A DNA stretch of 64,000 nt from Ophiura sarsii (Eukaryota > Echinodermata > Ophiuroidea > Amphilepidida > Ophiuridae): assembly GCA_035610835.1 (NCBI GenBank), contig JAYJML010000100.1:1-64000 (forward strand), in the 5' to 3' direction. Shown in pieces: positions 1 to 10,848 of this stretch. Below the pieces are notes generated by a model, which ran no database searches, was not told the DNA's origin, and saw nothing but the letters and a program-made list of their open reading frames with translations. The translations under genes and the position numbers were made by a program. Position 1 is the stretch's first letter. The number at the start of each line of letters is the position of its first letter.

Positions 1-137
1 AACGTAGCACAAATTATTTTGTTGGTAAAAAAATTCTTTAACGAGCACACCAACATCATCTAAATACATTTCCCTTTAAGGGATAATTAGTTTTTGCTAA
101 CAATAAAAGTGATTGTTTTACCTCATTTCATGTTTAG

Positions 138-274
138 GTTTGGCAGCCCACTTAGGAGTGGTGTGGGATAAGAAGTATTTTCGAGATCGGCTCTCTCGGA
201 GCGGTGTACAGGGGATCGTGAGGAACAGGAAACTTAGGGCCTACTACGTGGGACTCGGTGAAGGGGGAGCCTGA
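138..274 (+). CDS. possible exon (last or internal) of an unknown gene, cut by the window edge
   Basis: A splice-acceptor-like TTTAG ends at 137. From 140 a frame stays open for 44 codons to TGA at 272-274. The peptide has a natural, non-repetitive composition, with WDKKYFRDRLSRSGVQG in the first half and RNRKLRAYYVG near the end. A donor-like CG/GTGAAG at 257-258 would instead make this an internal exon 138-257. The overlapping frame from about 219 runs into the proline codons made by the C run and is less convincing as a terminus. I recognise no family. Upstream exons, if any, lie outside the window. Confidence 0.38.
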
Positions 275-361
275 TACTGAGCCGCGGAAGCATAACTCGG
301 CCGCCGAGGGGTCGTCCTCGAAACATGATCATGATATTGCAGTTATGATAAAACATTACCT

Positions 362-362
<1 letters not shown>

Positions 363-423
<61 letters not shown>
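363..423. repeat. homopolymer run of 61 C
   Basis: An uninterrupted C run, counted directly. It gives an overlapping frame an artificial polyproline tail. Exact length in the genome is uncertain because such runs are error-prone. Confidence 0.95.
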
Positions 424-485
424 ACCATTCCCCTCAGGCAAACTTATATTAGGGGCACCGTTTACGAATATTTTGGATTTGCCCC

Positions 486-1990
486 ATTGATTTATAGGCT
501 ATAGATGGCGATCGGCGAGACTACATGGATGGGAAGGAAACTAAAAAAGCCAACCAGGGAAGGAATAAAATCACTCATTGTTATACATGTCGTTTGAATC
601 CGTGAGGTTCGTTGACCGGGGTTCACAAGTTGTCGTTATAATATATATAGGGTTATAAACGTATTTCCCGGGAAAATGGTCTTCATAGCCCATTGAAAGT
701 GTCTACAACGCGGATTTTTCAGGCCGATGCATGCATAGGCTACTTAGTGTTTTCATGTGCCTTGGATAAGTTATCATCGACCATTATAAAAGTATTTGAA
801 AGATAAATCATGTCATTTTTTCAATTTTACAGACATTTGCCCCCATCCCCATTGATTTTACAGTAGCTGGCGACCGCGAGACTAATCATGCTAATATAGG
901 CCTATGTGAAGGAAGGATAATACTTGAAAGCCAACAAGGAAAGGAATTTAAAATCACTAAAATAAATCATTGTTATATGCCGTTTAAACCCGTGATGTTC
1001 ACCGGGGAGATTCACAAGTTGTCATTACTAGGGTTATAAACGTATTTTCTGGAAAATGGTACTTCACGGCCCATACTTGAAAGTGTCTACAACGCGGATT
1101 TTTCAGGCAGAAGCATGCATTACTTTTTCATGTGCCTTGGATAAGTTATCATCGACCATTATAAAAGTATTTGAAAGATAAATCATGTCATTTTTTCAAT
1201 TTTACAGACATTTGCCCCCATCCCCATTGATTTTACAGTAGCTGGCGACCGCGAGACTAATCATGCTAATATAGGCCTATGGGAAGGAAGGATAATACTT
1301 GAAAGCCAACCAGGAAAGGAATTTAAAATCACTAAAATAAATCATTGTTATATGCCGTTTGAATCCGTGATGTTCTCCGGGGAGGTTCACAAGTTGTCAT
1401 TACTAGGGTTATAAACGTATTTTTTGGAAAATGGTACTTCACGGCCCATACTTGAAAGTGTCTACAACGCGGATTTTTCAGGCAGAAGCATGCATTACTT
1501 TTTTTCATGTGCCTTGGATAAGTTATCATCGACCATTATAAAAGTATTTGAAAGGAAAACCATGTCATTTTTTCAATTTTACAGACATTTTCTGTTTTAT
1601 TTCCCCCCATCCCCCATTGATTTTACAGTAGCTGGCGACCGCGAGACTAATCATGCTAATAGGCCTATGGGAAGGAAGGATAATACATGAAAGCCAACCA
1701 GGAAAGGAATTTAAAATCACTAAAATAAATCATTGTTATACATGCCGTTTGAATCCGTGATGTTCACCGGGGAGGTTCACAAGTTGTCGTTATAATAGGG
1801 TTATAAACGTATTTTCTGGAAAATGGTACTTCACGGCCCATACTTGAAAGTGTCTACAACGCGAATTTTTCAGGCCGAAACATGTATTACTTTTTTTCAT
1901 GCGCATTGGATAAGTTATCATCGACCATATTAAAGTATTTGAAAGGAAAATCATGTCATTTTTTTCAATTTTACAGTCATTTTTTGTGTT
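486..1990. repeat. tandem repeat, 4 units of about 365-390 bp
   Basis: The phrase ATTGATTTTACAGTAGCTGG and its variant recur at 486, 851, 1226 and 1616. Shared internal landmarks include TACTTGAAAGTGTCTACAA and TTATCATCGACCATTATA. The first unit is the most diverged, the second and third nearly identical, and the last decays near 1990. Small open frames inside (for example 1424-1690) are not conserved between units, so I do not call them genes. Confidence 0.9.
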
Positions 1991-2759
1991 TTAAATGTTA
2001 AGTCGAAACATTAATTCAATGATTTTATTCCACGTGAGCGAAAGTTGTTTTAAAAGGACCCTGAACTATTTCAAATACATCACTGGATATAAGGCAACAC
2101 ACCAAAATAGAATACCTTAGAACAAGCTTGGTAAATATTCATAACTATTAATTAAAACATGATTTAACCCTAAAACACGTATATACTTTTGCTTACAAAT
2201 TGGTAGTTTTAATATTTCGGAATGGTAATTTTCAGCAGCATGAGCAGTCGTCGGCTGGGCGGATTAGCAAGTAGAGATTACCCCCTCTACAAGTCACGTG
2301 ACAGTCCTTAGAAATTGAGGTTCAGTCTCATAGCTCGCAATGTCGTTAACATAGTGTTGAACTTAACCATCAGGTATTGGGTTGCTAACTGGTGATTATA
2401 AACAATGTGCCTGATGAATGTGTTTGCGGTACGTACATGGAGTTATGACTTGTGAATTAAAGTTACCTTACAAAAGCTCATTTGAATTATTAAATATATA
2501 ACGATAGAGTAGTTATGTACATGTAGGCCTACACGAAAATACATGCGGTTTTGTTTGTTGCATTGCCCGATCAGCACACGTGAGAAAAACAAGCCTAAAA
2601 TAAGGTACGTCTCTCTAATACTAATAGTAATACCAATCTAGTCCATTCCTACTCCTAGCAGATGGACAAATTTGTCCCACTGCACCGAGTAGACCCAATG
2701 GTGGCTATACTTAGACCCAATGGTGGCTATACTATCGTTCATGCTTCACTATACTATAG
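1991..2759. other. intergenic, no gene seen
   Basis: Low-complexity AT-rich sequence without a convincing exon. The only structure noted is a short direct duplication of GACCCAATGGTGGCTATAC near 2693-2730. Confidence 0.6.
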
Positions 2760-2999
2760 CCACAACACCCTCTATAGACACACGACGTCGCGAAAATCAC
2801 ATTTTTAATTCAAGATTTTCACATCAAATATGATTTAAATCAATCAAAATGCACTCACATGTTGTTCCTAGAACTCTTAACTTAGTAATACATTGAGTTA
2901 ATTAATTTTGATCAAGCATCCTCATTTTGGGGAAAATATTGAGGTGAAAAAAAATAGGAGTGCTTGACAAAATGTGAATTACGCAAGTGAACAGTCACT
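2760..2999. mobile_element. truncated copy of the inverted-repeat element at 3098
   Basis: It shares the left end CCACAACACCCTCTATA, the word ACGACGTCGCGAAAATCACA and the interior (TGTTCCTAGAACTCTT, TGATCAAGCATCCTCATT) with the copy at 3098-3364. The right terminal repeat has been lost and replaced by unrelated sequence at about 2990. Confidence 0.75.
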
Positions 3000-3097
3000 A
3001 GGGAGTTAGGCCTATGTGACCCTAGGTAGCCAGCTACCTAGGACAGGTCACTTTTGGGACTAGGCTATACTATTGTTCATGCTTCACTATACTATAG

Positions 3098-3364
3098 CCA
3101 CAACACCCTCTATATACACACGACGTCGCGAAAATCACATGATTTTGAAATCAAAATGTTCACATCAAATATAATTTGAAATCAATCAAAATGCACTCAC
3201 ATGTTGTTCCTAGAACTCTTTAGTTAAATACTAGGACATACATTGAGTTCATTAATTTTGATCAAGCATCCTCATTTTGGGGGAAATATCGAGGTGAAAA
3301 AATGGCAGTGCTGACACTCAATGTGAATTTCGCGACGTCGTGAGTCTATGGAGGGTAGTAGTGG
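3098..3364. mobile_element. miniature inverted-repeat element, about 267 bp
   Basis: The left end reads CCACAACACCCTCTATA then ACGACGTCGCGAAAAT. The right end, read on the other strand, is CCACTACTACCCTCCATA then ACGACGTCGCGAAATT. These give imperfect terminal repeats of about 45 bp. No coding capacity. A truncated relative lies 338 bp upstream in the same orientation. Confidence 0.8.
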
Positions 3365-3590
3365 TACCGTGTATTGAAGATACACTTGCACTACGGTACC
3401 GATTGGGACTATGCACCGAGTAAGTGGGCAAATATGGCCACCAAGACAAAATGCGTAATAAATTCACTATTTTTCATGTTTGAAACCCAAAATTATTGTT
3501 CTAATGGACTCTGAGTAAAAAAAATCTGCTGGGGAAATTAAGGTTTAAGCAGAGAGATGATAATACTAATTACACCTCCCTGGTTTAAGC

Positions 3591-3620
3591 AGGGAGGTGT
3601 CAAATAGTTGACACCTCCCT
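3591..3620. repeat. small hairpin GGGAGGTGTCAA...TTGACACCTCCC
   Basis: A perfect 12-bp inverted repeat around a short loop, followed by a direct echo of CCTGGTTTAAG. Function unknown. Confidence 0.7.
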
Positions 3621-3634
3621 GGTTTAAGTTTGAT

Positions 3635-3849
3635 GGAAGACGATGATTTCCACTCTATAAAATGACGCTGGTTCCCAATTTTAAATACGGCTCCCAATTT
3701 TAAATACAATTTATTCCGTCAAACGGAATAAACCGTATTTAAAATTGGGAACCAGCAATCAATTTATTCCGTCAACGGAATAAACCGTATTTAAAATTGG
3801 GAACCAGCAATTATAACGTTATAGTATAGAGTGGAAATCATCGTCTTCC
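3635..3849. mobile_element. nested fold-back element with 9-bp target duplication
   Basis: The ends are GGAAGACGATGATTTCCAC and its reverse complement. Inside are two hairpins around TTTATTCCGT...ACGGAATAAA and repeated CCCAATTTTAAATAC blocks. The exact 9-mer AAGTTTGAT flanks it at 3626-3634 and 3850-3858. A paralogous segment at 6883 has this 9-mer only once, which acts as an empty-site control. A 9-bp duplication suggests Mutator-like mobilisation (inference). No ORF. Confidence 0.88.
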
Positions 3850-4235
3850 AAGTTTGATTTCCTGTTTGAATTAAATTATCTGATACTGATTATGTAATAA
3901 TACATACGTCTTGTTGTTGAAGATGTTGTTGAAGAGATGAAGAACATTTTTGTGATTTTGGGTTTGAGACTGAGAGGCTTGATATCTCCCAGCACTATAT
4001 CTGGGTGGATCCACTAGCCTTTATGAGGCCAATGAAATACAAGGGGTGTGTCAGAAATATCCATTCAGCATCAAGCAAAAGTTTTGCCTATTGTAAAAAA
4101 GTTTTTGTAGAGATGGGCGGCGCAACGATAATCAATACCAAGTGATTTTTGTAATAGGGGGTTTGGTGTGAGGTGGGGTATAGGGAGGGTGTTTGTGATT
4201 GGGAAGGGGTTAGTGATGGGGCAGTAGCGTAGTCA
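3850..4235. repeat. duplicated segment, copy 1
   Basis: It matches 6883-7265 over landmarks such as AAGTTTGATTTCCTGTTTGA, GAGACTGAGAGGCTTGATAT, GGTGGATCCACTAG and GTGATTTTTGTAATAGGGG. Both copies run into G-rich sequence. Copies differ by scattered substitutions and small indels, so the duplication is not recent. No conserved reading frame. Confidence 0.85.
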
Positions 4236-5120
4236 GCGGGGGGGTGGGGGGGGGGCCCGGACACCTAAAATGGGGACGGAGAAGCGGCCCCGGACACCTA
4301 AAATGGGAACGGAGAAGCGGAAAAATGGGGATGAGAAGAAGGGGAGAAAAGAGAGAAAGAAGGGGGAAGGAAAGGGTGTCAAGGTCCCGAGTTAGCTCGG
4401 ACTTTACAATCAAACAATTTACTATACACAGACTTTATAAACAACAAAGTTTAATATAAAACAGAAATCATGAATAAACAATGCAACACATTTCACGCGC
4501 TCAGTGATCACTGATTTAGTTGGCTAATAAGTGCACTTATCGTTCGTATAATGTTCCTCCAGAAGATCAGAAGATGGGCAAAACACAGAAGTTAGTTCCT
4601 CAGTGGCGATGTTCCGCACTGGACCGGAAGTTCACAAGTCTGCCAAAGTATCGTATCTCTTATTAATGTTCTCCGGTTCTCATTCAACAGGAATGATCTC
4701 GACTGATTATTGTCCTGTCATAGACAACGGACGATCCTCGTAATGCCTTATCTTTATTTATGTTCTCCGGCCTCATCCAACAGGGATGGGCTATAATTAT
4801 AGTCTAGCCAAAGATACCAGAAGATTCACGCAGAGCCGTATCATTCTTTGAGTTTTCCGGCCTGGCCTTCCTGGCCTTCAGGGTTCAGGGCATCCGCCCT
4901 TCCGTCCCGTTTTCCAGCGTCCTTCCTTCTGCCTTTTCTGTTTGTTTTGTTTGCTCTCTCCCGCGTGGTTCCGTCGCCACGACGCCAGCGTATTGTCGCA
5001 TTGCGTATAGTGTTGCGTATTGTCGCATTGCGTATAGTGTTGCGTATTGTCGCATTGCGTATAGTGTTGCGTATTATAGACTTGAACCATGACAAAGGGA
5101 GTGACAATACTGGCTACGCA
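4236..5120. other. intergenic sequence with a 3 x 27-bp tandem repeat, no gene seen
   Basis: GGACACCTAAAATGGG is duplicated at 4259-4305. At 4991-5071 the 27-bp unit beginning TATTGTCGCATTGCG occurs three times head to tail. Because 27 is divisible by three, every frame through it stays open on both strands, which explains the apparent short proteins here. Confidence 0.75.
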
Positions 5121-5420
5121 CCTGTGATGGGGGATGGTATTTGTGGTTGGGAGGGGGGTTAGTGATGGGGAGGGTGTTGTGGTTGAGGAGGAGGTTAATG
5201 GTGGGAGGGGTTGTGGTGTAGGGCAGGGGTTTGTGGTGGGGAATGGGATGGCCCTGGGGAGAGGGTTTGTGGTGGGGAAAGGGGGATGGTGGCGTGGATG
5301 CGTGGGGTGGGTAAGGTGTTTGTGGTGGGGTTGGGTTTTGTGGTGGGGTTGGGTTTTGTGGTGGGTTTGTGGTGAGGTTGGGAAGGGGAGGGGTTTAGGG
5401 TGGGGGATTGTGGTGGCATG
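5121..5420. repeat. G-rich GGGTTTGTGGTGG minisatellite, degenerate
   Basis: Irregular repeats of GGGGTTTGTGGTGGGG-type words on the + strand, with many GGG/GGGG tracts separated by short spacers. This can in principle form G-quadruplexes. Long frames on either strand here are composition artefacts. Confidence 0.8.
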
Positions 5421-5539
5421 GATGCACTTAGCGGGCATATTTGCCAGGGCTGGACAATTTGGCTACCTGCTAGGTAAGCCTTACTGCTAGGACTGAATCT
5501 ATGACTGTCGTATGTTAGGCCTATCGTACGTCATGTTAA

Positions 5540-6882
5540 AGGTGTAGGCCTACATGTATGTTCCGATCACTTTTTGGGGGCTATGATTTTTTTTTCACAT
5601 CAAGATATTTTGATATCAGAAGAATCCCCATATTTGTTCGCTTAATATGTCTGTAAAATCTTTAAGGCCCCTTGCAATTAAATGTGAGTTTACTGTTGCC
5701 CGCGCGCGTCCAAAAGTCACTCGCGTGATATATGTAATATTTTTAAAATATTTAATTATTTCATTGTTTAAAGCTTTTTCATAAGCATTTTAACACTTTT
5801 CCGGTGATAAAATTAGCCGATGAGCCGCATTTCAATACTTCCGGGTTGGGAAAACATTTCTGTGAAGTACAAAACTCTGTACGAAACTTGCAATTGTCGC
5901 TTTGTATTGAAATGTGTGCACTTGAAGCATATTCATAGGCAAGGCAACTGATTACTGCGCAATCGCTTCTGCGCATGACATCACATCATAACATTGCCGA
6001 GTTATTTTTAGTTTTTTGACTAGCGTCCGCAAAGCCGAACCGCCGAACTTCTTTGGAGTTTCCTAGTGCATTCTGGGTAATATTTCAGGTTTGTTTACGA
6101 TTGCCATTTTCTTTGAGCTAGCATAACAAATTTTGTTTTACAAACATTGAATATCTCATTAATATTCATTTTCAAAATAGGGATGCAAATATGAATAGAT
6201 TCCTTTATAAAAGAAACAAAATGCAAAGCCCCGTGCTAAGCCAAGGCAGTAGGTGGTGGTAGGCCCGGTGGTAGGACAAACAGCATTTGAATTGTATTCG
6301 TACCTTGGATAATAGTTAACAACGCCGACAATATTAAATCAGGTGACTTCACCCCAAAATATAACAATATTAATATTAAATAGTCACCTCGTCCTGGTTT
6401 TCAAAAACGCAACAGTAAACTCACATTTAATTGCAAGGGGCCTAAGGGGCCAAAAATGGTCCATTTAGAAATTATAGGCTAAAACATGGTGAATTACTGC
6501 CAAAAAAGGTGGTTTTTAACCACTCCACCAATCAGATTGCAATGTTTTGTGGCCTTGTGCTGCTAAAAATAGAACCGTTGGAGTTATGCAACTCAAACTT
6601 TGGAATGCGGATGATCTTTCTGATTAACATACTGAAATTTGACGGTCCAAATCAGTATGTTTACAAAGAAATCGGTGGAATAACATTGAATTACCGCGAA
6701 AAGTGGTTAACCACCAATATAGTGTGTATACAACTCAATGGGCACATTTCACGGCATCTTGTGCATCTAAAATAAGAACCATTAGAGAATTAATGCAACT
6801 CAAACTTTGGAATACAATTTTTTTGAGGATGACCTTTCATGTCGAATAGAAAACTTCAAGTTGAAAATCGGAACATCTACCT
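5540..6882. mobile_element. TTAA-flanked inverted-repeat element, disrupted by a nested insertion
   Basis: It is flanked by TTAA at 5536-5539 and 6883-6886. The left end AGGTGTAGGCCTACATGTA leads into ATGTTCCGATCAC. The right end is GGAACATCTACCT. It belongs to the same family as 22268-22612 and 30280-30634, in reverse orientation. Part of the interior is duplicated (two versions of the ATGCAACTCAAACTTTGGAAT region near 6583 and 6792). The 777-bp element at 5666-6442 is inserted in it. Confidence 0.75.
5666..6442. mobile_element. non-autonomous inverted-repeat element, TAA target duplication
   Basis: The ends are perfect inverted repeats of about 34 bp beginning GGCCCCTTGCAATTAAATG. TAA flanks both sides (5663-5665 and 6443-6445). 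A 3-bp TWA duplication is typical of PIF/Harbinger elements, but no transposase is present, so the superfamily is inferred. Confidence 0.82.
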
Positions 6883-7177
6883 TTAAGTTTGATTTCCTGT
6901 TTGAATTAATTTAAGCAAATTTGATACTTGTTGAAGAGTCTTATTTCAAGAGATGAAGAACATTTTTGTGATTTTGGATTTGAGACTGAGAGGCTTGATA
7001 TCTCCCAAGCACTGGGTGGATCCACTAGTCTAAATGAGTACTTGTGGCCAATGAAATACAAGAGGTGTGTCAGAAACATCCATTTAACATCAAGCAAAAG
7101 TTTTGTCTAGATTGTAAAAAAAGTTTTGTAGTGATGGGTGGCGCAATGATGATCGATACCATGTGATTTTTGTAATA

Positions 7178-7208
<31 letters not shown>

Positions 7209-7265
7209 GAGGTGGGGTATAGGGAGGGTGTTTGTGATGTGAAAGGGGTTAGTGATGGGGATGGT
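6883..7265. repeat. duplicated segment, copy 2
   Basis: Paralogue of 3850-4235. It contains the uninterrupted AAGTTTGATTTCCTG site and so represents the state before the fold-back insertion at 3635. A 30-G run at 7178-7207 replaces the short G tract of copy 1. Confidence 0.85.
7178..7207. repeat. homopolymer run of 30 G
   Basis: Uninterrupted G run, counted directly, at the point where the duplicated segment passes into G-rich sequence. Confidence 0.95.
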
Positions 7266-7890
7266 ATGTGGTTCGGAGGGGGTTAGTGATGGGGAAGGTG
7301 TTTGTGGTTGGGAGGTGGTTAGTGGTGGGGAGGTGTTGTGGTTGAGGGCTAGTCATAGTAACATAGGACCCGCGAATCTCATCTATCATTAAAGCCAAAA
7401 GGGTTTAGATCGCGAGCGATCTGAAAAAGGGTATCTGGCTACTGAAAATTAGTAACTCCCACAATACAGCACGGTCGATACCTCAAAAATACACTACAAC
7501 AACAAGTACCGTATACACTATACGAAAAATATTATTTGTAAATAAATCTTCACTTGATTCTGTACCGTGCTCACAGTGTCAAGTGGGGCCGAAGGCACCG
7601 TACGCGGATAGCCCGCCGCTAGGCGCTAGTAAGAAAAGGAGCCGCAGGCCCAGGCGGCAGAGGCGACTAAACCCGGCCTACCAACCGACCCGTGTAGAAT
7701 TTGCGAACTCAACCCCTATTTTGCGCGGACTATACCCCTATCGTAGAGGGCGCTGTTGTACCTAGGATGCGTGTTTTTTCAGCAAGCTAGATGGTTCGCC
7801 GCCAAAAATATGCGATCTCTACCACTATCGCATCATTAACACCACACCTGGACATTATCAACTACTGTCCTGTCCTGAGACACATGTTAC
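7266..7890. other. intergenic, no supported gene
   Basis: G-rich repeat to about 7345, then mixed sequence. An arginine-rich frame near 7583-7765 starts only at GTG and lacks splice or homology support, so I leave it uncalled. Confidence 0.5.
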
Positions 7891-8650
7891 TGTGACTAGG
7901 TGGAGTGCAGGGGTTTGTGGTGGAGGGCAGTGCAGGACAGGGGCTTGTGGTGGCGAATGGGATGGCCCTGGGGAGAGGGTTTGTGGTGGGGAAGGGGGAT
8001 GGTGGCATGGGGTGGGAAGGTTTGGCCTAGGGGTGGTGTGGGTAGGGTGTTTGTGGTGGGGATGGGGAGGTGTTTTGTGGTGGAGAGGGGTTTGTGGTGC
8101 AGTTGGGAAGGGGAGGGGGTTTAGGGTGGGGATTGTGATGGAGAAGAGGTTGTGGTGGCCATGGCCTGAAAAAATGAGGTTTTTTTCCTGGCAAGCGATT
8201 CCAAATTTCTCTCCAAAATGGAATGCATTTCATAATGAAACAGAACAATTTCAGCCTGTGGTGGTGGCGTGGATGGGGAGGGTAGGCCGTGGGGTGGGGT
8301 GTGTAGTGTGTCTGTGGTGGGAGGGTGTTTGTGGTGGGGGAGGGGAGGGGTTTGTGGTGGGGATGGGAAAGGGAGGGGTTTATAGTGGGGATGGAAAGGG
8401 AGGGGTTTGTGGTGGGGATGGGAAGGGGAGGGGTTTGTGGTGGGGATGGGAAGGGGAGGGAGTTTGTGGTGGGGATGGGAAGGGGATGGGTTTGTGGTGG
8501 GGATGGGAAGGGGAGGGAGTTTGTGGTGGGGATGGGAAGGGGGAGGGGTTTGTGGTGGGGATGGGAAGGGGATGTGTTTGTGATGGGATGGGAAGGGGAG
8601 GGAGTTTGTGGTGGGGATTGTGGTGGGGAGGGGAGGTTGTAGGGGTGGTT
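7891..8650. repeat. G-rich minisatellite, about 28-bp unit
   Basis: From about 8330 to 8620 the unit GGGGATGGGAAGGGGAGGGG plus TTTGTGGT recurs with small length changes. Before this the repeat is degenerate and interrupted by unique sequence at 8140-8260. Strong G bias on one strand makes G-quadruplex formation possible. The encoded glycine/tryptophan-rich frames are not real proteins. Confidence 0.88.
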
Positions 8651-10848
8651 TAATTATTGACATTGGTTAAAATTGATTTCTAGGTCTACAGTAAGTCAAT
8701 CAAATGATACAATGGTACAATCAGGTTTTTCCCTTGCTAAATTGCTCTATTCAAACTCAAGTGCAGTTCATTCCGCATGCTTAAAATACTTATATGCCTG
8801 GCCCTTTATTTTAAATGGGTTCTATTTATTGTATGGTGTCTTAGGAAATGGTCCACTTATAATTTCACACAATCATCTTGTCTGCCAGTGAACTTTTAAA
8901 AAATGACATTAGGATAAGACCAGGACCTCAGCTAGGCCATGGAATTGGGCTACTTTCCCCCAGTAATACACAAAATGTTTTCAAAAAAACGTTTTAAATT
9001 GGGTTTAAATTAGGTCTCGTTTTATGTGAAACGATTTTAAAACGACACGGTTTAAAAGCATGTTTTTTCAAAACATTAAAATAACGTTGTCAAATTTATC
9101 ATAAACAAACTTTTATAGAACGTTTTTATACGGTACAACCTAAATTAAATTAAACCAAATATTCTGGACCATATTTTTGTTTTTAGGAAACGTTTTAAAA
9201 ACTGCTTTAAAACGTGGCTTATTCCACGCAAGCGCACTTTATAGCATGGTTATATGGTTTCGTAACACTATGGATTGTATATAAATGCATTTTATCATAC
9301 GAATTGATCTGCATCATGCACCATTTTATAATTAAATGGCAAATAAGAACATTATTTCACATAAAACTGTACACATACATGAACAATTTTGTTGGAATAT
9401 GCTAAGAAAAAGCCAAATGATTGAATTGTTCTTTCAATTGCCAGTCAATTATCAATTACCTAAAATAGGCTATCTCAAAAAAAAAAAAAAAAAAGTATTA
9501 CATTTACTTACACAGACTATTTTGTGGATATAAGCAGTTTGCGTTCAGATGTTACATTATTTTTAAAATGTTTTCAAAACTTTTTAAATTGGGTTTAATT
9601 AGGTTTCATTTTTTAAAACCCATAAAAAACTCTACACAAATATGTATTTTAAACATAATATTTTTCACTTTAAAAAACATTAAATGGCCTGCTGGTTTCC
9701 CACGTGCCACGTCCCTAGCCTTTCATCATGGCATTGTAGACTGTGTGGGCGCCCTCTGGACCTCGTTCCGCTCTGCCTCGCACCTCATTGTTTACGAGGC
9801 GTCTTTGACAAAGACTATGCCCCCCCCCCAAAAAAAACACAACCCCAATGTGGGCCCCCGGATGTGGGCTACCAAATGTATTTTCAATGATAATGGGCTA
9901 CTTTTTTTCTTAGGCTATGAGAGCTACAGGATACTTGTGCTTGTTTGAGACAAAATGTAGTTGGCAACACTGGAATAAGGTCATTGGTTTAGGCCTAAAG
10001 AGCTCTTAAACCATTGTAAGCCAAATAAATATAATAACTAGTTTCTTGTCCAAAGTTTTTGAAAAAATGTGGTTCAGGGGACTACTACTAGTATTAAACA
10101 ATGTAAATCACCATTGAATACCAGCAAGGTATCGGAACAATGGTAATTTTTGTGTGGTCAAATTTTCATGCTTTGCCAACTTTCAGCCATTTCACTTGGT
10201 TTTTAAATTCTCGATTTGAATGTTCATTACAATTACATAGACTTATAGATGTTTAATGTTTGTGTGTTTTTATTTTCGCAGTAGCGGCTTTGAGCGCGAA
10301 CATTTCTACATATTAGATTATTACAGTATTGTCCGAGGATGAAGCCTTCATAAAATTATTTTATTTTATGGTTCTGTGGGTTTGAAAATGGTCATTGGAC
10401 TAAAAGCAAATCTATAGTATGAGACTTAATAAGTACTAAAACAAAAATGTGGATGAAATATATTTAAAAAAAACAGAATTCCTAAAAAAAAAGATGTGTG
10501 AGGGATGAGAAACTACTTTATTTCTTTAACTTGGCCTTAGGTCCACTACTACCAGCCAGATCCTTTGGGAATATCTCAAGGGTGGCTTTGGCAATGTATA
10601 TTGTGAACACATGGTTACATAAATGTTATTAGTGTTGAATTATGTGTGACCATGGAAGTGGTATAACACCTCACAATCTTTTCATCAGGTCAGGTCACAG
10701 AAGCTCTGCAGTTCATTTAATATTCCATATTCAGAATTGTATTCATCAATTAATTTAAGTTTATCTTCAAGTTACGTTTTTTATACAGTTATCGGGCAAT
10801 CATTTTTTTCTTGATTTATTATTGTAACTCTTTGTTAACTGCTACAAA
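8651..10848. other. intergenic and upstream region of the 10849 gene
   Basis: AT-rich with no firm gene. AACGTTTTAAATTGGGTTTAAAT near 8990 and a relative near 9580 form a diverged direct repeat. 9495-9545 is a reverse-complement match to 14396-14435. A GC-richer patch at 9690-9870 has short open frames but no splice or homology support. No obvious core promoter was identified. Confidence 0.5.

Noticed and set aside
258..452. Frame ending in a long polyproline tract
   Set aside because: The tail is made by the 61-C homopolymer and the start is GTG. The upstream part overlaps the better-supported frame of the 138-274 exon.
4841..5490. Overlapping long frames on both strands
   Set aside because: Produced by the 3 x 27-bp repeat and by G-rich minisatellite sequence. 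Compositions are highly biased and mirror each other.
7892..8663. 180-253-residue glycine/tryptophan- or proline/histidine-rich proteins
   Set aside because: These are translations of a ~28-bp G-rich minisatellite on either strand, without splice sites or conserved domains.
9568..9948. 126-residue frame
   Set aside because: Runs through AT-rich repeat and a C-tract. No domain, splice or conservation signal.
10540..10630. Open frame reading ILWEYLKGGFGNVYCEHMVT as an upstream exon
   Set aside because: Short, with only a weak donor and no phase link to the ATG at 10849. Kept only as a possible untranslated exon.
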